Shown piece after piece: positions 8,535 through 18,500 of a DNA stretch of 64,000 nucleotides; the stretch's first letter is position 1; each line of letters starts with the position of its first letter. Under the pieces are notes generated by a model. That model made no database searches and was not told where the DNA came from. It worked only from the letters and a program-made list of their open reading frames with translations. The stretch covers positions 620,001 to 684,000 of the forward strand of contig NZ_JAJVKW010000002.1 of assembly GCF_024198255.1 (NCBI RefSeq). Reading direction: 5' to 3'. The position numbers were made by a program, and so were the translations under genes. Source of the stretch: Myxococcus guangdongensis (GTDB taxonomy: Bacteria > Myxococcota > Myxococcia > Myxococcales > Myxococcaceae).

Positions 8535-10573
8535 CAGTCGATCCTCCGGTAGGCGTCGGTCGTCACCACGCGCTCGATGAGCGCCTTGAAGCGGTGGCCG
8601 TTCTTGGCGAACTCACTGGCCAGCGGCGACAGGTACATCCGCTGCTCCTCGCCCGTCATCGGCCGGCCGAGGAACTCGTTCCACACGCGCTTGACGGTGC
8701 AGCGCTCCAGCTCACCCGACTGGAACATCCGCTCCACCAACAGGCGCGGGCCCGCCTCGATGTTCTGCTCCTCGTCCGCGGTGCGGTACAGGTACGTCTT
8801 GAGCATGCCCAGGCTGCTGGCGCCGTCGCCGTCGTAGGCCTGCATCACGTACTGCGAGCACTCGCCGCCGCAGTTGGTGTCGCCGTTGATGGCGCAGTCG
8901 CGGCACTTCGGGTCGAAGCGCGGGAACTGGTCCGGGTTGAGGAACTGCGCGGTGCGCTCGCCGTAGCGGCCCCAGTGGGCGCCGGTGGGCTCGATGGTGG
9001 CGTGGCAGTAGTTGCAGCCGCAGCGCTTGGCCAGGTTGTTCTCGCGGTTGCACGCGTCCTCGGGCGCCGGCAGGTTGCCGTCCGAGGCGGGCACGAAGGT
9101 CTTGCACAGGAAGGCCTCGTAGAACTCGGACACGCGGGCGCGGTGCGTGGGGAAGCGGTACAGGAACGCGGGCGTCGTCAGGATGCCGGAGTGCGAGTCA
9201 TCGCGCGTATACGACTGCCACGTGGCCGCGTCCGCGTAGGCCACCTGGGGGATGGCCTCCAGCGGCGCCGGCGCGGAGACGTTGAACACGCCCACGCCCT
9301 GGCGCTGGCGGTAGAGCTCCGCCAGGGGGCCGTTCACGAACGAGCGGCGGGTGGTGAGGATGTTGTAGTAGGGCTCGTCGTTGCGGATGACCGAGTCGGC
9401 GATGCGCAGCGGCTCGTCGTTGAACGCGGCCACGCGCAGGTCGTAGACGTTGCGCACGTACAGGGGGTCCGTCGTGGCGCCGATGGCCGGCACCTCGCAG
9501 CGGCGCATGCCCACGCCGCACCCGCAGCTGCGGTCATTCACGAAGCGGGCGGCCTCACAGGACTCGCGCGTCCAGGGGTTCTCCACGCGCTCCTGCGCCT
9601 CGATGGCGCACACCTTCACCGTCGCGGGCGCGCCCGCCGGGGCCCAGTAGCCGGTGGGCCGGTTGACGTAGCCCTCGCGGTGGACGCAGCCGCGCACCGC
9701 CGCGTACGCGCCCTTGATGTTGTTGTTGAGGTTGAGGTCCAGCGAGCAGCGCTTGAGCGTCGTCAGGCTGGGCTTCGAGTCCGGGTTCGGATGGTCGAAG
9801 GAGATGACGTAGCCGTTGGCGTCCTTCGTCTCCACCGTCAGCGCGGACGTGGTGTTCTTGGCCGGGTCCGGCAGACAGAGGAACGGCTTGATGCCCGTGC
9901 CGGCGCCGCGGTTGTCGCAGAAGTAGCGGTACTTCGCCCACGTGTTGCTGGAGGGCGAGGCCGTCAGCTGCGAGCAGTCCGTCACCGCGTTGCTGGTCGC
10001 GGTCGCCAGGTCCGTGCAGCGGTAGAAGTTCACGTCATAGTCGAAGCTGACGGGCATGGGCACGCCCATGGCGTCGTTGCACGACGTGCGGGCCACGGCC
10101 GTCAGCGGGGCGGCGTGCGGGTCCTGCGTCTGCGTCAGACACGCGCTCTGCTCGATGTCCGAGTTGCACGACTGACCGTTGACGCCGCGCAGCGCGGCGG
10201 ACGGGTTGTTCGCGAAGCCGAAGGCGGTGGTGGTGCCGTTGCCGCCGAGCCGCGAGTTGCCGTTGTTGTTGACGCTGGTGGTGATGTTCGAGCGGATCAA
10301 CGCGCGGTGGAAGTTGCGGATGCGAGTGTAGAAGCCCTCGCTGTCCATCATCTTCTGGATGTCCTCCTGCGTGACGGCGCCCTTCGCCTGCACGGCCTTG
10401 TATTCGTCCCAGGTGGGAGGGCGGCCGAGCAGGTCGAGCGTCAGTTGCCGCAGATGTCTTTCGGGGCGGACCTTCGCGACGGGCGCGCAGACAGCGGCCT
10501 CATCGGCGGAGGCTGGCAGAGCCAGGAACAATGCGGCGCCGGCCAGGATGGCAAGGCAACGCTCGCGGAGCAC
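8534..10573 (-). CDS. DUF1549/DUF1588-like secreted protein with CxxCH
   Basis: 679-residue protein with a cleavable signal peptide (LAILAGAALFLALPASA). The N-terminal LRQLTLDLLGRPPTWDEY resembles the opening of DUF1549 proteins (LDLTGLPPT). The middle part carries many Cys residues. A C-terminal region from about residue 455 (GILTTPAFLYRFPTHRARVSEF) followed by CNYCHATIEPTGAHWGRYGE resembles DUF1588, in which the CxxCH is a conserved metal- or haem-type site. A GTG start is used, with GGAGG six bases upstream. It is the first gene of the five-gene exported-protein run. Such proteins are typical of planctomycetes and myxobacteria; their reaction is unknown. Confidence 0.75.
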   Translation of the reverse strand: MLRERCLAILAGAALFLALPASADEAAVCAPVAKVRPERHLRQLTLDLLGRPPTWDEYKAVQAKGAVTQEDIQKMMDSEGFYTRIRNFHRALIRSNITTSVNNNGNSRLGGNGTTTAFGFANNPSAALRGVNGQSCNSDIEQSACLTQTQDPHAAPLTAVARTSCNDAMGVPMPVSFDYDVNFYRCTDLATATSNAVTDCSQLTASPSSNTWAKYRYFCDNRGAGTGIKPFLCLPDPAKNTTSALTVETKDANGYVISFDHPNPDSKPSLTTLKRCSLDLNLNNNIKGAYAAVRGCVHREGYVNRPTGYWAPAGAPATVKVCAIEAQERVENPWTRESCEAARFVNDRSCGCGVGMRRCEVPAIGATTDPLYVRNVYDLRVAAFNDEPLRIADSVIRNDEPYYNILTTRRSFVNGPLAELYRQRQGVGVFNVSAPAPLEAIPQVAYADAATWQSYTRDDSHSGILTTPAFLYRFPTHRARVSEFYEAFLCKTFVPASDGNLPAPEDACNRENNLAKRCGCNYCHATIEPTGAHWGRYGERTAQFLNPDQFPRFDPKCRDCAINGDTNCGGECSQYVMQAYDGDGASSLGMLKTYLYRTADEEQNIEAGPRLLVERMFQSGELERCTVKRVWNEFLGRPMTGEEQRMYLSPLASEFAKNGHRFKALIERVVTTDAYRRID

Positions 10574-10744
10574 GGGGAACCTCCGTGGAGGGGGAGTCGG
10601 GGGCGACTGTCACCTAGTATGCAAGGATTACAGATAAGAGATCCAGTCGGCCTAACAGATTCGTTCATCCGACATGTCGGCACAAAACCGTGACACACGC
10701 GGGTGCAGGTTGAATCTGTCGACGGGGCGCGAGACATAGGGCGC
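10574..10744. promoter_or_regulatory. Divergent intergenic region with a 12-bp palindrome
   Basis: This 171-bp gap separates the minus-strand exported-protein operon from the DUF420 gene and must hold both promoters. It is clearly more AT-rich than its flanks. A perfect palindrome CCGACATGTCGG lies at 10669-10680, a possible operator. No convincing -35/-10 pair could be assigned by eye. Confidence 0.4.
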
Positions 10745-11308
10745 ATGTCGAACGCCAGCTCCGCTCCGCTTCCGCCCCGGGTGAGTGACCGGGCCTTCTA
10801 TGTCTTCACCGGCGTCGTGTCCGTGGCGGCCCTGGCGTTCATCGGGTGGATTCTGATGGGCCGGCGCGGCGCCACCCTGGAGGGCGTGGACCTGCGCTTC
10901 CTGCCGGCGGTCAACGCGAGCCTCAACGCGACGGCGGCGGCGCTGCTCATCGCCGGGTGGGTGGCCATCAAGAAGGGTGCGCGCAGGGTGCACCAGTACC
11001 TGATGGTGTCCGCCTTCGCGGCGTCCGCGCTGTTCCTGGTGTGCTACCTCGCGTACCACTACGTACACGGCGACACGCGCTACGCGGGCGACTTCCGCGG
11101 GCTGTACCTGTGCATCCTGGCCAGCCACGTGCTGCTGTCCATGGGCGTGGTGCCGATGGCGCTCGCGGCCTTCTACTTCGTGTGGCGCAAGGACTTCACG
11201 CGGCACCGCAAGGTGACGCGGTGGCTGGCGCCCATCTGGGTGTACGTGTCGGTGACGGGCGTGGTGGTGTTCTTCATGCTGCGCGGCAGCGTGCCGTCCA
11301 TGCCCTGA
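10745..11308 (+). CDS. DUF420 family membrane protein
   Basis: 187-residue integral membrane protein with five hydrophobic helices (about residues 20-40, 53-72, 82-103, 115-138, 155-175) and conserved helix-embedded histidines (HQYLM, YHYVHGD, ASHVLLS, FTRHRK). This is the DUF420/COG2322 pattern; relatives occur next to cytochrome oxidase genes and have been proposed to act in haem-copper oxidase assembly. No oxidase gene is nearby here, so that role is only inferred. The ATG at 10745 is chosen over one 14 codons earlier because conserved-looking sequence starts after it. The neighbouring heme oxygenase is convergent, 8 bp away. Confidence 0.8.
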   Translation: MSNASSAPLPPRVSDRAFYVFTGVVSVAALAFIGWILMGRRGATLEGVDLRFLPAVNASLNATAAALLIAGWVAIKKGARRVHQYLMVSAFAASALFLVCYLAYHYVHGDTRYAGDFRGLYLCILASHVLLSMGVVPMALAAFYFVWRKDFTRHRKVTRWLAPIWVYVSVTGVVVFFMLRGSVPSMP

Positions 11309-11316
11309 AGCTTGGG

Positions 11317-11910
11317 TCAGCCCAGGGCGCGCCGGAGCCAGTGCTCGAAGGCGTCGAAGGTGTCCTGGGCACCGCGCACCACGCGGTCCTCGAAGTGCGG
11401 CTCCGATGAATCCTCGGCCGCGCGCGTGAGCACCTCCGCGAAGCCGCGCCACTTCGGCCCCACGTCGTCGCCGTAGGCGCGGAAGAAGACGAAGTCGCCC
11501 GCCGGTGCCCCTTCGAAGTGGCGGCGCAGGTGGCGCAGGATGAGCTGACCTCCGAGCGTGGCCCCTTCCAGCACGTAGCAGCCCCCGAGCGCCTCGGGCA
11601 GCGACGGGAGCGACGGCGGCTCGGGACACCGGGGCAGCCGCGCGAGCGACGCCGCGTCATGGCCGAGCGCGCGCAGGTCCGCCTCCAACCACGGCCGCTT
11701 CAGGCGCTCGCGCAGGTGCAGCGCGGGCAGCGCCTCCGTGAGCACCGCGCCCAGGCGCTCCTCCACCGGCTGGTGGAAGCCGTACAGCGCCTCCAGGTGA
11801 CGGCGGTAGCCGTCGAGCGTCAGCCCTGGCTCCAACAGGCGCACCGCGGCCTCGGCGCGCTCGTGATGGGGGCGGGTCTCCGTCTTGAGTCGCTGCGGCA
11901 GGGACACAGA
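11317..11910 (-). CDS. Heme oxygenase, bacteriophytochrome type (BphO-like)
   Basis: Converts haem to biliverdin, iron and CO; bacterial relatives supply biliverdin to phytochromes or release iron. The sequence shows the proximal His region near the N-terminus (LKTETRPHHERAE), the helix YGFHQPVEERLG and the distal-helix motif CYVLEGATLGGQLI, which matches the VxEGSTLGG signature of the BphO group. Length (197 residues) fits the family. The GTG at 11910 (protein starting VSLPQRLK) is preferred on homology grounds, but no good ribosome-binding site is visible; an in-frame GTG at 11976 would add 22 residues. No phytochrome gene lies in the window. Confidence 0.85.
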   Translation of the reverse strand, partial: SVSLPQRLKTETRPHHERAEAAVRLLEPGLTLDGYRRHLEALYGFHQPVEERLGAVLTEALPALHLRERLKRPWLEADLRALGHDAASLARLPRCPEPPSLPSLPEALGGCYVLEGATLGGQLILRHLRRHFEGAPAGDFVFFRAYGDDVGPKWRGFAEVLTRAAEDSSEPHFEDRVVRGAQDTFDAFEHWLRRALG

Positions 11911-12113
11911 GGGGAAGATGCCGTCCTGGGCGCGCGGAGGGAACGACGAAATCCACGGGCGAGGGCCCGCCCGCACGGGCAGCGGCCAGGGGCACCTGTC
12001 AGGAACCTGGGGAGACGGGCGACCGGGGCGCCATGCGAATCCAGACGCTTCATCCGACGCCGTGTCAAAGCTGGCCCTATCAATCCGCCGCGCCCCGGGG
12101 AGGCTCCGAGACG

Positions 12114-12854
12114 GTGTTCTTCCCGTTGCTGCGGGGCACCGTGGACGTGCTGCCCGACGATGTCTCGGCGCTCCTCGTGCTCTCCGACCTCCAGGGCGTC
12201 GCGCCCCACGCGCTGCACGACGGCGCGGTGGCGCTGCTCGGCGAGGTGCTCGCCGACGAGCTGGCGCTCCTGGGGGAATTGGGCGAGCTGCCGCACCCGA
12301 GCACCGTCGGCGTGGTGCTGGCCGGGGACCTCTTCTCCGAACCGGGAGCGAACGTGCGCGGGGCCTCCGGCGACGTGCGCTCGGTGTGGCTCGCCTTCGC
12401 CTCCCACTTCCGCTGGGTGGTGGGCGTGGCCGGCAACCACGACACCTTCGGCGGCGCGCGTGAACAGACGCGCTTCCAGCAGCGCCCCGGGGTGAACCTG
12501 CTCGACGGTGAGGTGGTGGAGCTGGACGGACTGAAGGTGGGCGGCGTGGGCGGCATCATCGGCCACGCGGGCAAGCCGGGCCGCCGCGAGGAGTCCCAGT
12601 ATCTGGGTCACCTCGTCGACGTGCTGCGCGCGGGGCCGGAGGTCCTGGTGCTGCATCAGGGGCCGGACGTCGAGGGCACGCGCCTGCGCGGCAGCCCCAT
12701 CATCCGCGAGGCCGTCGAGATGGCCCCGGGCTCGCTGGTCATCTGTGGCCACGCCCACTGGGACGAGCCGCTCGCCACGCTGCCCAGCGGCACGCAGGTC
12801 CTCAACGTGGACAGCCGGGCGGTGCTGCTCGAGCGCGCGGCGGCGAAGGGCTGA
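12114..12854 (+). CDS. Metallophosphoesterase
   Basis: Calcineurin-like phosphoesterase of about 246 residues. All metal-binding blocks are visible: LSDLQG near the N-terminus, GDLF, GNHD, LVLHQGPD and GHAHWDEP, arranged as in single-domain cytoplasmic metallophosphoesterases. The GTG at 12114 is preferred because GGGGAGG lies about ten bases upstream and the conserved sequence begins right after it; an in-frame ATG at 12033 would add 27 unremarkable residues. The substrate is unknown. The gene is divergent from heme oxygenase and convergent with the subtilase gene. The stop region contains a 7-bp inverted repeat (12850-12856/12879-12885) spanning both convergent stop codons. Confidence 0.85.
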   Translation: MFFPLLRGTVDVLPDDVSALLVLSDLQGVAPHALHDGAVALLGEVLADELALLGELGELPHPSTVGVVLAGDLFSEPGANVRGASGDVRSVWLAFASHFRWVVGVAGNHDTFGGAREQTRFQQRPGVNLLDGEVVELDGLKVGGVGGIIGHAGKPGRREESQYLGHLVDVLRAGPEVLVLHQGPDVEGTRLRGSPIIREAVEMAPGSLVICGHAHWDEPLATLPSGTQVLNVDSRAVLLERAAAKG

Positions 12855-12880
12855 CGCCGCTCCTCCGCCGCCTCATGACG

Positions 12881-15463
12881 TCAGCGGCAGAAGCCGTCGG
12901 AGCGGCAGGTGGCCGGGGGCGCGCAGCTGAGGCCCGTCCCGAGGCAGCTCGGCTGACACGCGCCGATGCCGGTGCCGTCGTTGTAGCAGCGGTACTGCGA
13001 GCGGCAGTCCCCCTGCCCCGTGCCAATCTCCCTCGAGCAGTTGTCCAGGCAGCTCTTCAGGCCCGTCAACGAGTTCACGAGGTAGCACTTCGACCCCGCG
13101 GGACAGGCCTGCGCGTTGCACTGGAGCGTGCAGTAGCCGCCGGGGAAGTTCGTGTTGCACAGGCCCTCGCCGCACTCCGCGTCGAACGAGCACGGCGCGC
13201 CCACCTGGAGCGACGGGTCATCGTCGATGGGCGCGAGCGGGAGCAGCGCGAAGTCGATGTTGCGCGTCGTCGAGCGGGCCGTCACGTCGATGGACTCCAG
13301 CGAATCGACGTTGCGCCAGAAGCCGGTGAGCTCACCGTCCTCGAAGAGGTTGCCGTCGTCGTCCTCGTCGATGGTCGCCAGCGTGTAGTACGTCCGAGGC
13401 ACCAGCGAGATGGAGTACGCATAGCCCCGCGCGGCGGAGACGGTGATGAGCGAGTCGCGGTTCGTATCCCACTCGCCGGTGAGGTCGTCCTGCCAGAGGA
13501 ACGCGATGATGGCGTCGCGGCCCGCGGCGGCCCCCACCGAGATTTTCAACGCCACCGAGGCCGCGCCCGCCGCGCCCGAGCCCGCCAGGTTCAGCGTGGC
13601 CAGGTAGTCCCCATCCGCCAGCCCCGAGGTGTTCACCGCCACGTCGAACGACGTCGAGCCGAACGCCGGCACCGTCTTCGTAGTGCCTCCGGGGAACGAC
13701 ACCGTCGCGCGGGCCGCGCCGTCGACGGAGGCCGTCACCACCAGCTCGCCCCCCTGACGTCCGCCGATGTTGCTCAGGGTGAGGTGCTGCGTCTCCGTCC
13801 CCTGGAAGAACAGCGTGGAGGTGGACACGCTCAGCTTCGGCGGCTCATTGTCCGGGTTCGTATTGGCGACACGCTGGAGCGCCGCCTGCGCGTTGACCAG
13901 GCCCGCGCCGCAGCCCCCGGGACACTGCGCGCCGGTGACGGGCGTGGCGGTGGCCCTCAGGATGCTCTCCGCCTGCACGGGCGTGAGCGTCCCGCCCGAG
14001 TGCGCGTGCATCAGCGCCACGATGCCCGCCACGTGCGGCGACGCCATGCTGGTGCCCTGCGAGAAGGTGTACGCGGGCTGACGGGCGTCATCCAGGACGG
14101 TGGAGAGCACGCCGTCCGCGTAGCCGTCACCGTTGAGGTCCTCGACCATCTCTCCGCCCGCGGCCACCACGTCCACGCCCGAGCCGTAGTTGGAGTAGCT
14201 GCTGCGACGGCCGGACAGGCCGGTGGCGCCCACGCAGATGACCTGCTGCTGGTTGCAGGGCGTGCTGTCGGACGCGGGCATGTTCTCGTTGCCCGCGGCC
14301 ACGACGATGGTGGCGCCCCGCGCGACGGCGGCGTCGATGGCGTCCTGGTAGAGCTTCTGCGGCGGCGCGGTGCCACCCAGGCTCATGTTCACCACCTTCG
14401 CGGCCACCGCGGGCGACTGGGAGACGCCGGGCACCGAGCCCCCCGTCGCCCAGGTGATGGCCGCCGCGATGTCGAAGCTGTTGCCACCCTCCCGGCCCAG
14501 CACGCGCACCGGGAGGATGCGCGCGTTCCAGGCCACGCCCGCCACGCCGAAGCCGTTGTTCGTCATCGCGGCCACCGTGCCCGCCACGTGCGAGCCATGC
14601 CACGACGAGCCGCCTGACGGCAGGTCACCGCCCTCGTCCAGGGGATTCGCGTCGCGGCCGTTGTTGTCCCCCGCGTTGGTCGCGTCCGAAATCATGTCGT
14701 AGCCGGGCACCACGTGGCCGTCGAGGTCGGGGTGCATGACGATGCCGGTGTCGATGACCGCCACCACCACGCCGGTGGCGTCCGACTCGACGTCCCACGC
14801 CGCCGGCAGGTTGAGCGCGGCGTAGTGCCACTGGAGGCTGTAGCCCTTGTCGTTCGGCACCGCGAGCTTGTGCATCCGCAGGTTGCGGTCCGTGAAGCGC
14901 ACCCCGGGCAGCGCCGCGAGCCTCGACACCAGCTCCCGCGTCTCGTCCGCCGTCACCGCGTGGCCATCCTCCGCCTCGAAGCCCACCAGGTGCAGGTGCT
15001 CGCTGGCGTGGCCCTTGTGCACCGCGCGGTAGCCGGGGAGCTTCGCGGTGGCGAGCACGCGCTCGGCCGGGACGGACGCCTCCTCGAAGCGCACGACGAC
15101 GTCACCGGGGATGGTCGGGTCCTCGTCCGGCACGCGGGAGAGCGGCGGCGGCCCCAGCGGCGCGGGGATGATGGGCAGCCCCGGGTCCGTCTGCTCCAGC
15201 GCGGCGCGGCGCGAGGACTGGGCCCTGGCGCTCCGAATCTGCTCCGCCAGCCGGTTCGCCACCGACTTGCCGAAGGGCAGCTTCAGCTCGCGCGAGACGC
15301 CGCCTTCCGTGGACTGCTCGTTGCTGCGGAAGGGCGTCAACGTCCCCGTGACGGTGCCCTTGTTGGGGTCCGTTCCACCGTCGGCACCTCCGCCCCCCTT
15401 GCTCTCGTCACACGCACTGACGGACAGCAGCAGCCACAACCCCACGAGCCATGGACGACACAT
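12881..15463 (-). CDS. S8 family serine peptidase (subtilase) lipoprotein
   Basis: 860-residue exported protease. The signal peptide ends in a lipobox (SVSAC, Cys18), so it is probably lipid-anchored. An inhibitor-like propeptide (about 125-205) precedes a complete subtilase domain (about 215-535): Asp248 in VIDTGI, His299 in WHGSHVAG, Asn412 in AAGNEN and Ser492 in GTSMASPHVAG. After an Ig-like domain (about 545-650) and a beta-rich segment (660-750) comes a Cys-rich tail from about residue 765 with ordered Cys pairs (CSFDAECGEGLC, CTLQCNAQACPAGSKC). Such tails recur in myxobacterial secreted proteins. GAGGGGG lies upstream of the ATG. The gene follows lhr on the same strand but 69 bp away, so it may have its own promoter. 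Confidence 0.9.
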   Translation of the reverse strand: MCRPWLVGLWLLLSVSACDESKGGGGADGGTDPNKGTVTGTLTPFRSNEQSTEGGVSRELKLPFGKSVANRLAEQIRSARAQSSRRAALEQTDPGLPIIPAPLGPPPLSRVPDEDPTIPGDVVVRFEEASVPAERVLATAKLPGYRAVHKGHASEHLHLVGFEAEDGHAVTADETRELVSRLAALPGVRFTDRNLRMHKLAVPNDKGYSLQWHYAALNLPAAWDVESDATGVVVAVIDTGIVMHPDLDGHVVPGYDMISDATNAGDNNGRDANPLDEGGDLPSGGSSWHGSHVAGTVAAMTNNGFGVAGVAWNARILPVRVLGREGGNSFDIAAAITWATGGSVPGVSQSPAVAAKVVNMSLGGTAPPQKLYQDAIDAAVARGATIVVAAGNENMPASDSTPCNQQQVICVGATGLSGRRSSYSNYGSGVDVVAAGGEMVEDLNGDGYADGVLSTVLDDARQPAYTFSQGTSMASPHVAGIVALMHAHSGGTLTPVQAESILRATATPVTGAQCPGGCGAGLVNAQAALQRVANTNPDNEPPKLSVSTSTLFFQGTETQHLTLSNIGGRQGGELVVTASVDGAARATVSFPGGTTKTVPAFGSTSFDVAVNTSGLADGDYLATLNLAGSGAAGAASVALKISVGAAAGRDAIIAFLWQDDLTGEWDTNRDSLITVSAARGYAYSISLVPRTYYTLATIDEDDDGNLFEDGELTGFWRNVDSLESIDVTARSTTRNIDFALLPLAPIDDDPSLQVGAPCSFDAECGEGLCNTNFPGGYCTLQCNAQACPAGSKCYLVNSLTGLKSCLDNCSREIGTGQGDCRSQYRCYNDGTGIGACQPSCLGTGLSCAPPATCRSDGFCR

Positions 15464-15473
15464 TCAGGATGAC

Positions 15474-15496
15474 CCCCTCACCACGGAACCGAGGGG
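15474..15496 (-). other. Short hairpin over the subtilase leader
   Basis: A 6-bp inverted repeat (CCCCTC/GAGGGG) with an 11-base loop sits between lhr and the subtilase gene. One arm on the minus strand contains the GAGGGG that serves as ribosome-binding site of the subtilase, so the hairpin could either weakly terminate lhr or mask that site. The stem is short, and this is only a suggestion. Confidence 0.25.
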
Positions 15497-15532
15497 CAAC
15501 CTAACATCGCGACCTGGCGCGGACGTGCTTTC

Positions 15533-18500
15533 TCAGCTCGCCTGCGCCACCTCGTCGTCGTCCGTGCCCTCCCGAACGTTCGCTTCAGCCTCATCCGCCA
15601 GGGTGTTCACATCTCCGGGGACACCGTCGATGTACGTCACGACATTCCCCGGCAGCGCGGGCACTCGCGGCCCGGGCGTCACCACACCCGTCAGGTTCAG
15701 GGGGTCCACTCCCGAAATCTGGATTCGCACGCCGGACGGAGGCTGACGGCGCACCGCGCGCGCCGAGTCCACCGCCTCCGGCAGCGCGAACTGTTCACCG
15801 ACGAAGCCCGCCACGAAGCGTCCGCCCCGCACCTCGCCCCGCGCCTCCATGCGCCGGTACACGAAGAGCAGCTCGCGCCACGTGGGCGCCAGCGCCTCGC
15901 GCATCACCAGGTCCCGCCACACGATGCCGTAGCGCTGGAGGAACAGGCGGGCCAGCGAGTCCATCACCTCGTCCGACGTCTTCGGCTCCGCGGGCGCCAG
16001 CAGGCTCCAGCGTCCCGGACCTCCGCGCTGGAGCAGCTTCTGACGCTTGCGGTGCGCGGGGCTCTGGAGCACGCGCAGGTTCTGCACCGCGTCCGCCGTC
16101 ACCAGACCGCGCGCCACGAGCTCCCACAGCGCGTCCTCGATCTCCGCTGGCAGCCGGCGGGCGCGCGACACCAGGTCCTGGAAGAAGCACGCGCCCCGGC
16201 GCTCCAGCACCGACACCACGTCCTTCGCGGCGACGCTGAGGTCCGGCGGCGTCCACACGTCTCCGTCCGCGAGCACCGCGTGCGGCCGGGCCGCGACGAG
16301 CATCCACTCCAGATCTTCGCGCAGGGCGAAGGTGAGCGGCGCGTTGCGCGTGGGCGAGGCCCTGGAGCGCGTGGGGGCGGGCTCCGACTCCGGCGTCACG
16401 GGTGCGCCACGACGGGGCCCGGCCACGGGCTTGGGCTCCTTCATCGTCAGCCGGCCCCAGGCCACCTCGCCGCCGTAGCACGCGCGCTCCATCAGGTCGG
16501 GCGTGTAGCCGCGCATGCGCGCGGGCAACAAGAAGCGCTCCCACGCGGAGGCCGGCGCCTCGTAGCCCTGGAGCAGGCGCACCGCCTTGAGCAGGCCCGT
16601 GGAGCCGCGCAGCGAGTCCACGTCCTCCAGGTGGTGCCACCGGAAGAGGAAGCGCATGAAGTCGCGCGCGCTCAACGGCTCGATTTCGCGGCGCAGCCGG
16701 CCCACCGTCATCCGATGGATGCGCTGGAGCAGACGCCGGTCACACCACTCCAGGGGCGGCGTCTCGCCCGGCGCCAGCGGCTGCTCCAACGGACGGAAGC
16801 GGCCTCGCAGCACGGTGCCCTGCATCTCCAGCTGATGCATCGCCGCGTTGACCTCGTCCTCGCTGAGCACGCACAGGCGCGACAGCTCCGCCACCGTGAC
16901 GGGGCCCACGTTCTCCATGCGCCCGCGCACCACCTGGAGCACCGCGGCCTCGCGCTCCACCGGACGGTCGTGCTCCAGCACCGGGAGCGGCGGCTGGGTC
17001 ACCGCGTCCGGGAACAGCACGCGCACCGCGCTGCCGCGCTCCGCCGCGACCAGGAAGCGTCCGCCAGGGAGCGTCAGCCACGCCACGCGCCCCTGCTGGA
17101 AGAGCGGCTCGGCGAGCCCCCGAGGCACCTCCGTGTCTCGCACCAGCACCCACTGGAGGAGCAGGTCGTGCAGTTCGTCCTCGTCGCGTATCGGCGGCGC
17201 GGCGTCCTCCACCACCGTGGCGATGGCCGTGGCGTCCAGCGCGCCGAAGGCCGCCGCGTCCTCGGCGGGCATGGCGCGGCGCAGGGCCACGTTGCGCACG
17301 CGGCGCTCCTCCGCCGGGGCGTCGTCCAGGAAGGTGTAGGGCTGGCTGTGAATCATCGCGTGCGCGAAGACGCTCGGCTCCGGCACGTCGCGGGCCTCCA
17401 GGCGGATGCGGCCGTCGCGCATGCGCCGGAGCACCTCGCGCAGCCCCTCCACGTCCATGGCCTCGTGCAGACAGTCGTCCATCGTCTGCTTCACCAGCGG
17501 GTGGTCCGGCAGCTCGACGTCCGCGCCGCCGTGGTTGTCCTGGCAGCCCACCTGCGCGGGGAACACGGCGGCCAGCAGGTCCTCGCTTCGCGCGCGCTGG
17601 AGGTTGGGCGCCACGCGCTTGCCGCCCATCATCCGGTGGAGCGCGAGCGCCCGCGTGGCCACCCAGCGGAAGCGAGTGCCGAACAGCGGCGACTGGAGCA
17701 CCGCCTGCACCAGCACCTCCTCCACGTGCTCGGGGTGGAGGAAGTCGAAGATGTCCGACAGCGGGAAGGAGTGCTGCTCGCCCAGCGACAGGAGGATGCC
17801 GTCCTCGGTCGCCGCCGCCTGGAGCTCGAAGTCGAACGAGCGGCAGAAGCGCTTGCGCAACGCCAATCCCCAGGCCCGGTTGATGCGGCTGCCGAAGGGC
17901 GCGTGGATGATGAGCTGCATGCCGCCCGCTTCGTCGAAGAAGCGCTCGGCGACGATGAGGTTGTGGCTGGGCAGCGCGTCCAGCATCTTGCGCCCCAGCC
18001 GCAGGTAGCCGAGCAGCGCGTCCACCGCGGGCGGGGACATGCGCAGCTCCTTCTCCAGGAAGCTCTGCGCGTCCTCGCGCGCGAGCAGCGCCTCGCGCAG
18101 CCTGCCCACCTGGAGCGACAGCTCGTCGGTGCGCCCCGGCGCCTCGCCGCGCCAGAAGGGCACGTTGGGCGCGGCGCCCCGGGCGTCCTCCACCATCACC
18201 GTGCTGCCCATCACCCGCTGGATGCGCCACGCGGTGCTGCCCAGCAGGAACACGTCTCCGGGCGAGGACTCCACCGCGAAGTCCTCGTCCAGCGTACCCA
18301 CCACCTTGCCCTCGGGCTGCGCGGTGACGCTGAAGGTGAAGGTGTCCGGGATGGCGCCGCCGTTGGTGAGCGCGGTGATGCGCACGCCCCTACGGCCCTT
18401 GAGGCGCTGGTTCACCCGGTCGCGGTGCAGGTGGATGCCCGCGCGGCCGCGTCGGTCGCTGATGCCCTCCGACAGCACCTCGAGCACCCCCTGGTACTCC

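Noticed and set aside
12850-12885. Terminator between metallophosphoesterase and subtilase genes
   Set aside because: A 7-bp repeat with a 22-base loop overlapping both stop codons is too weak to call as a terminator.
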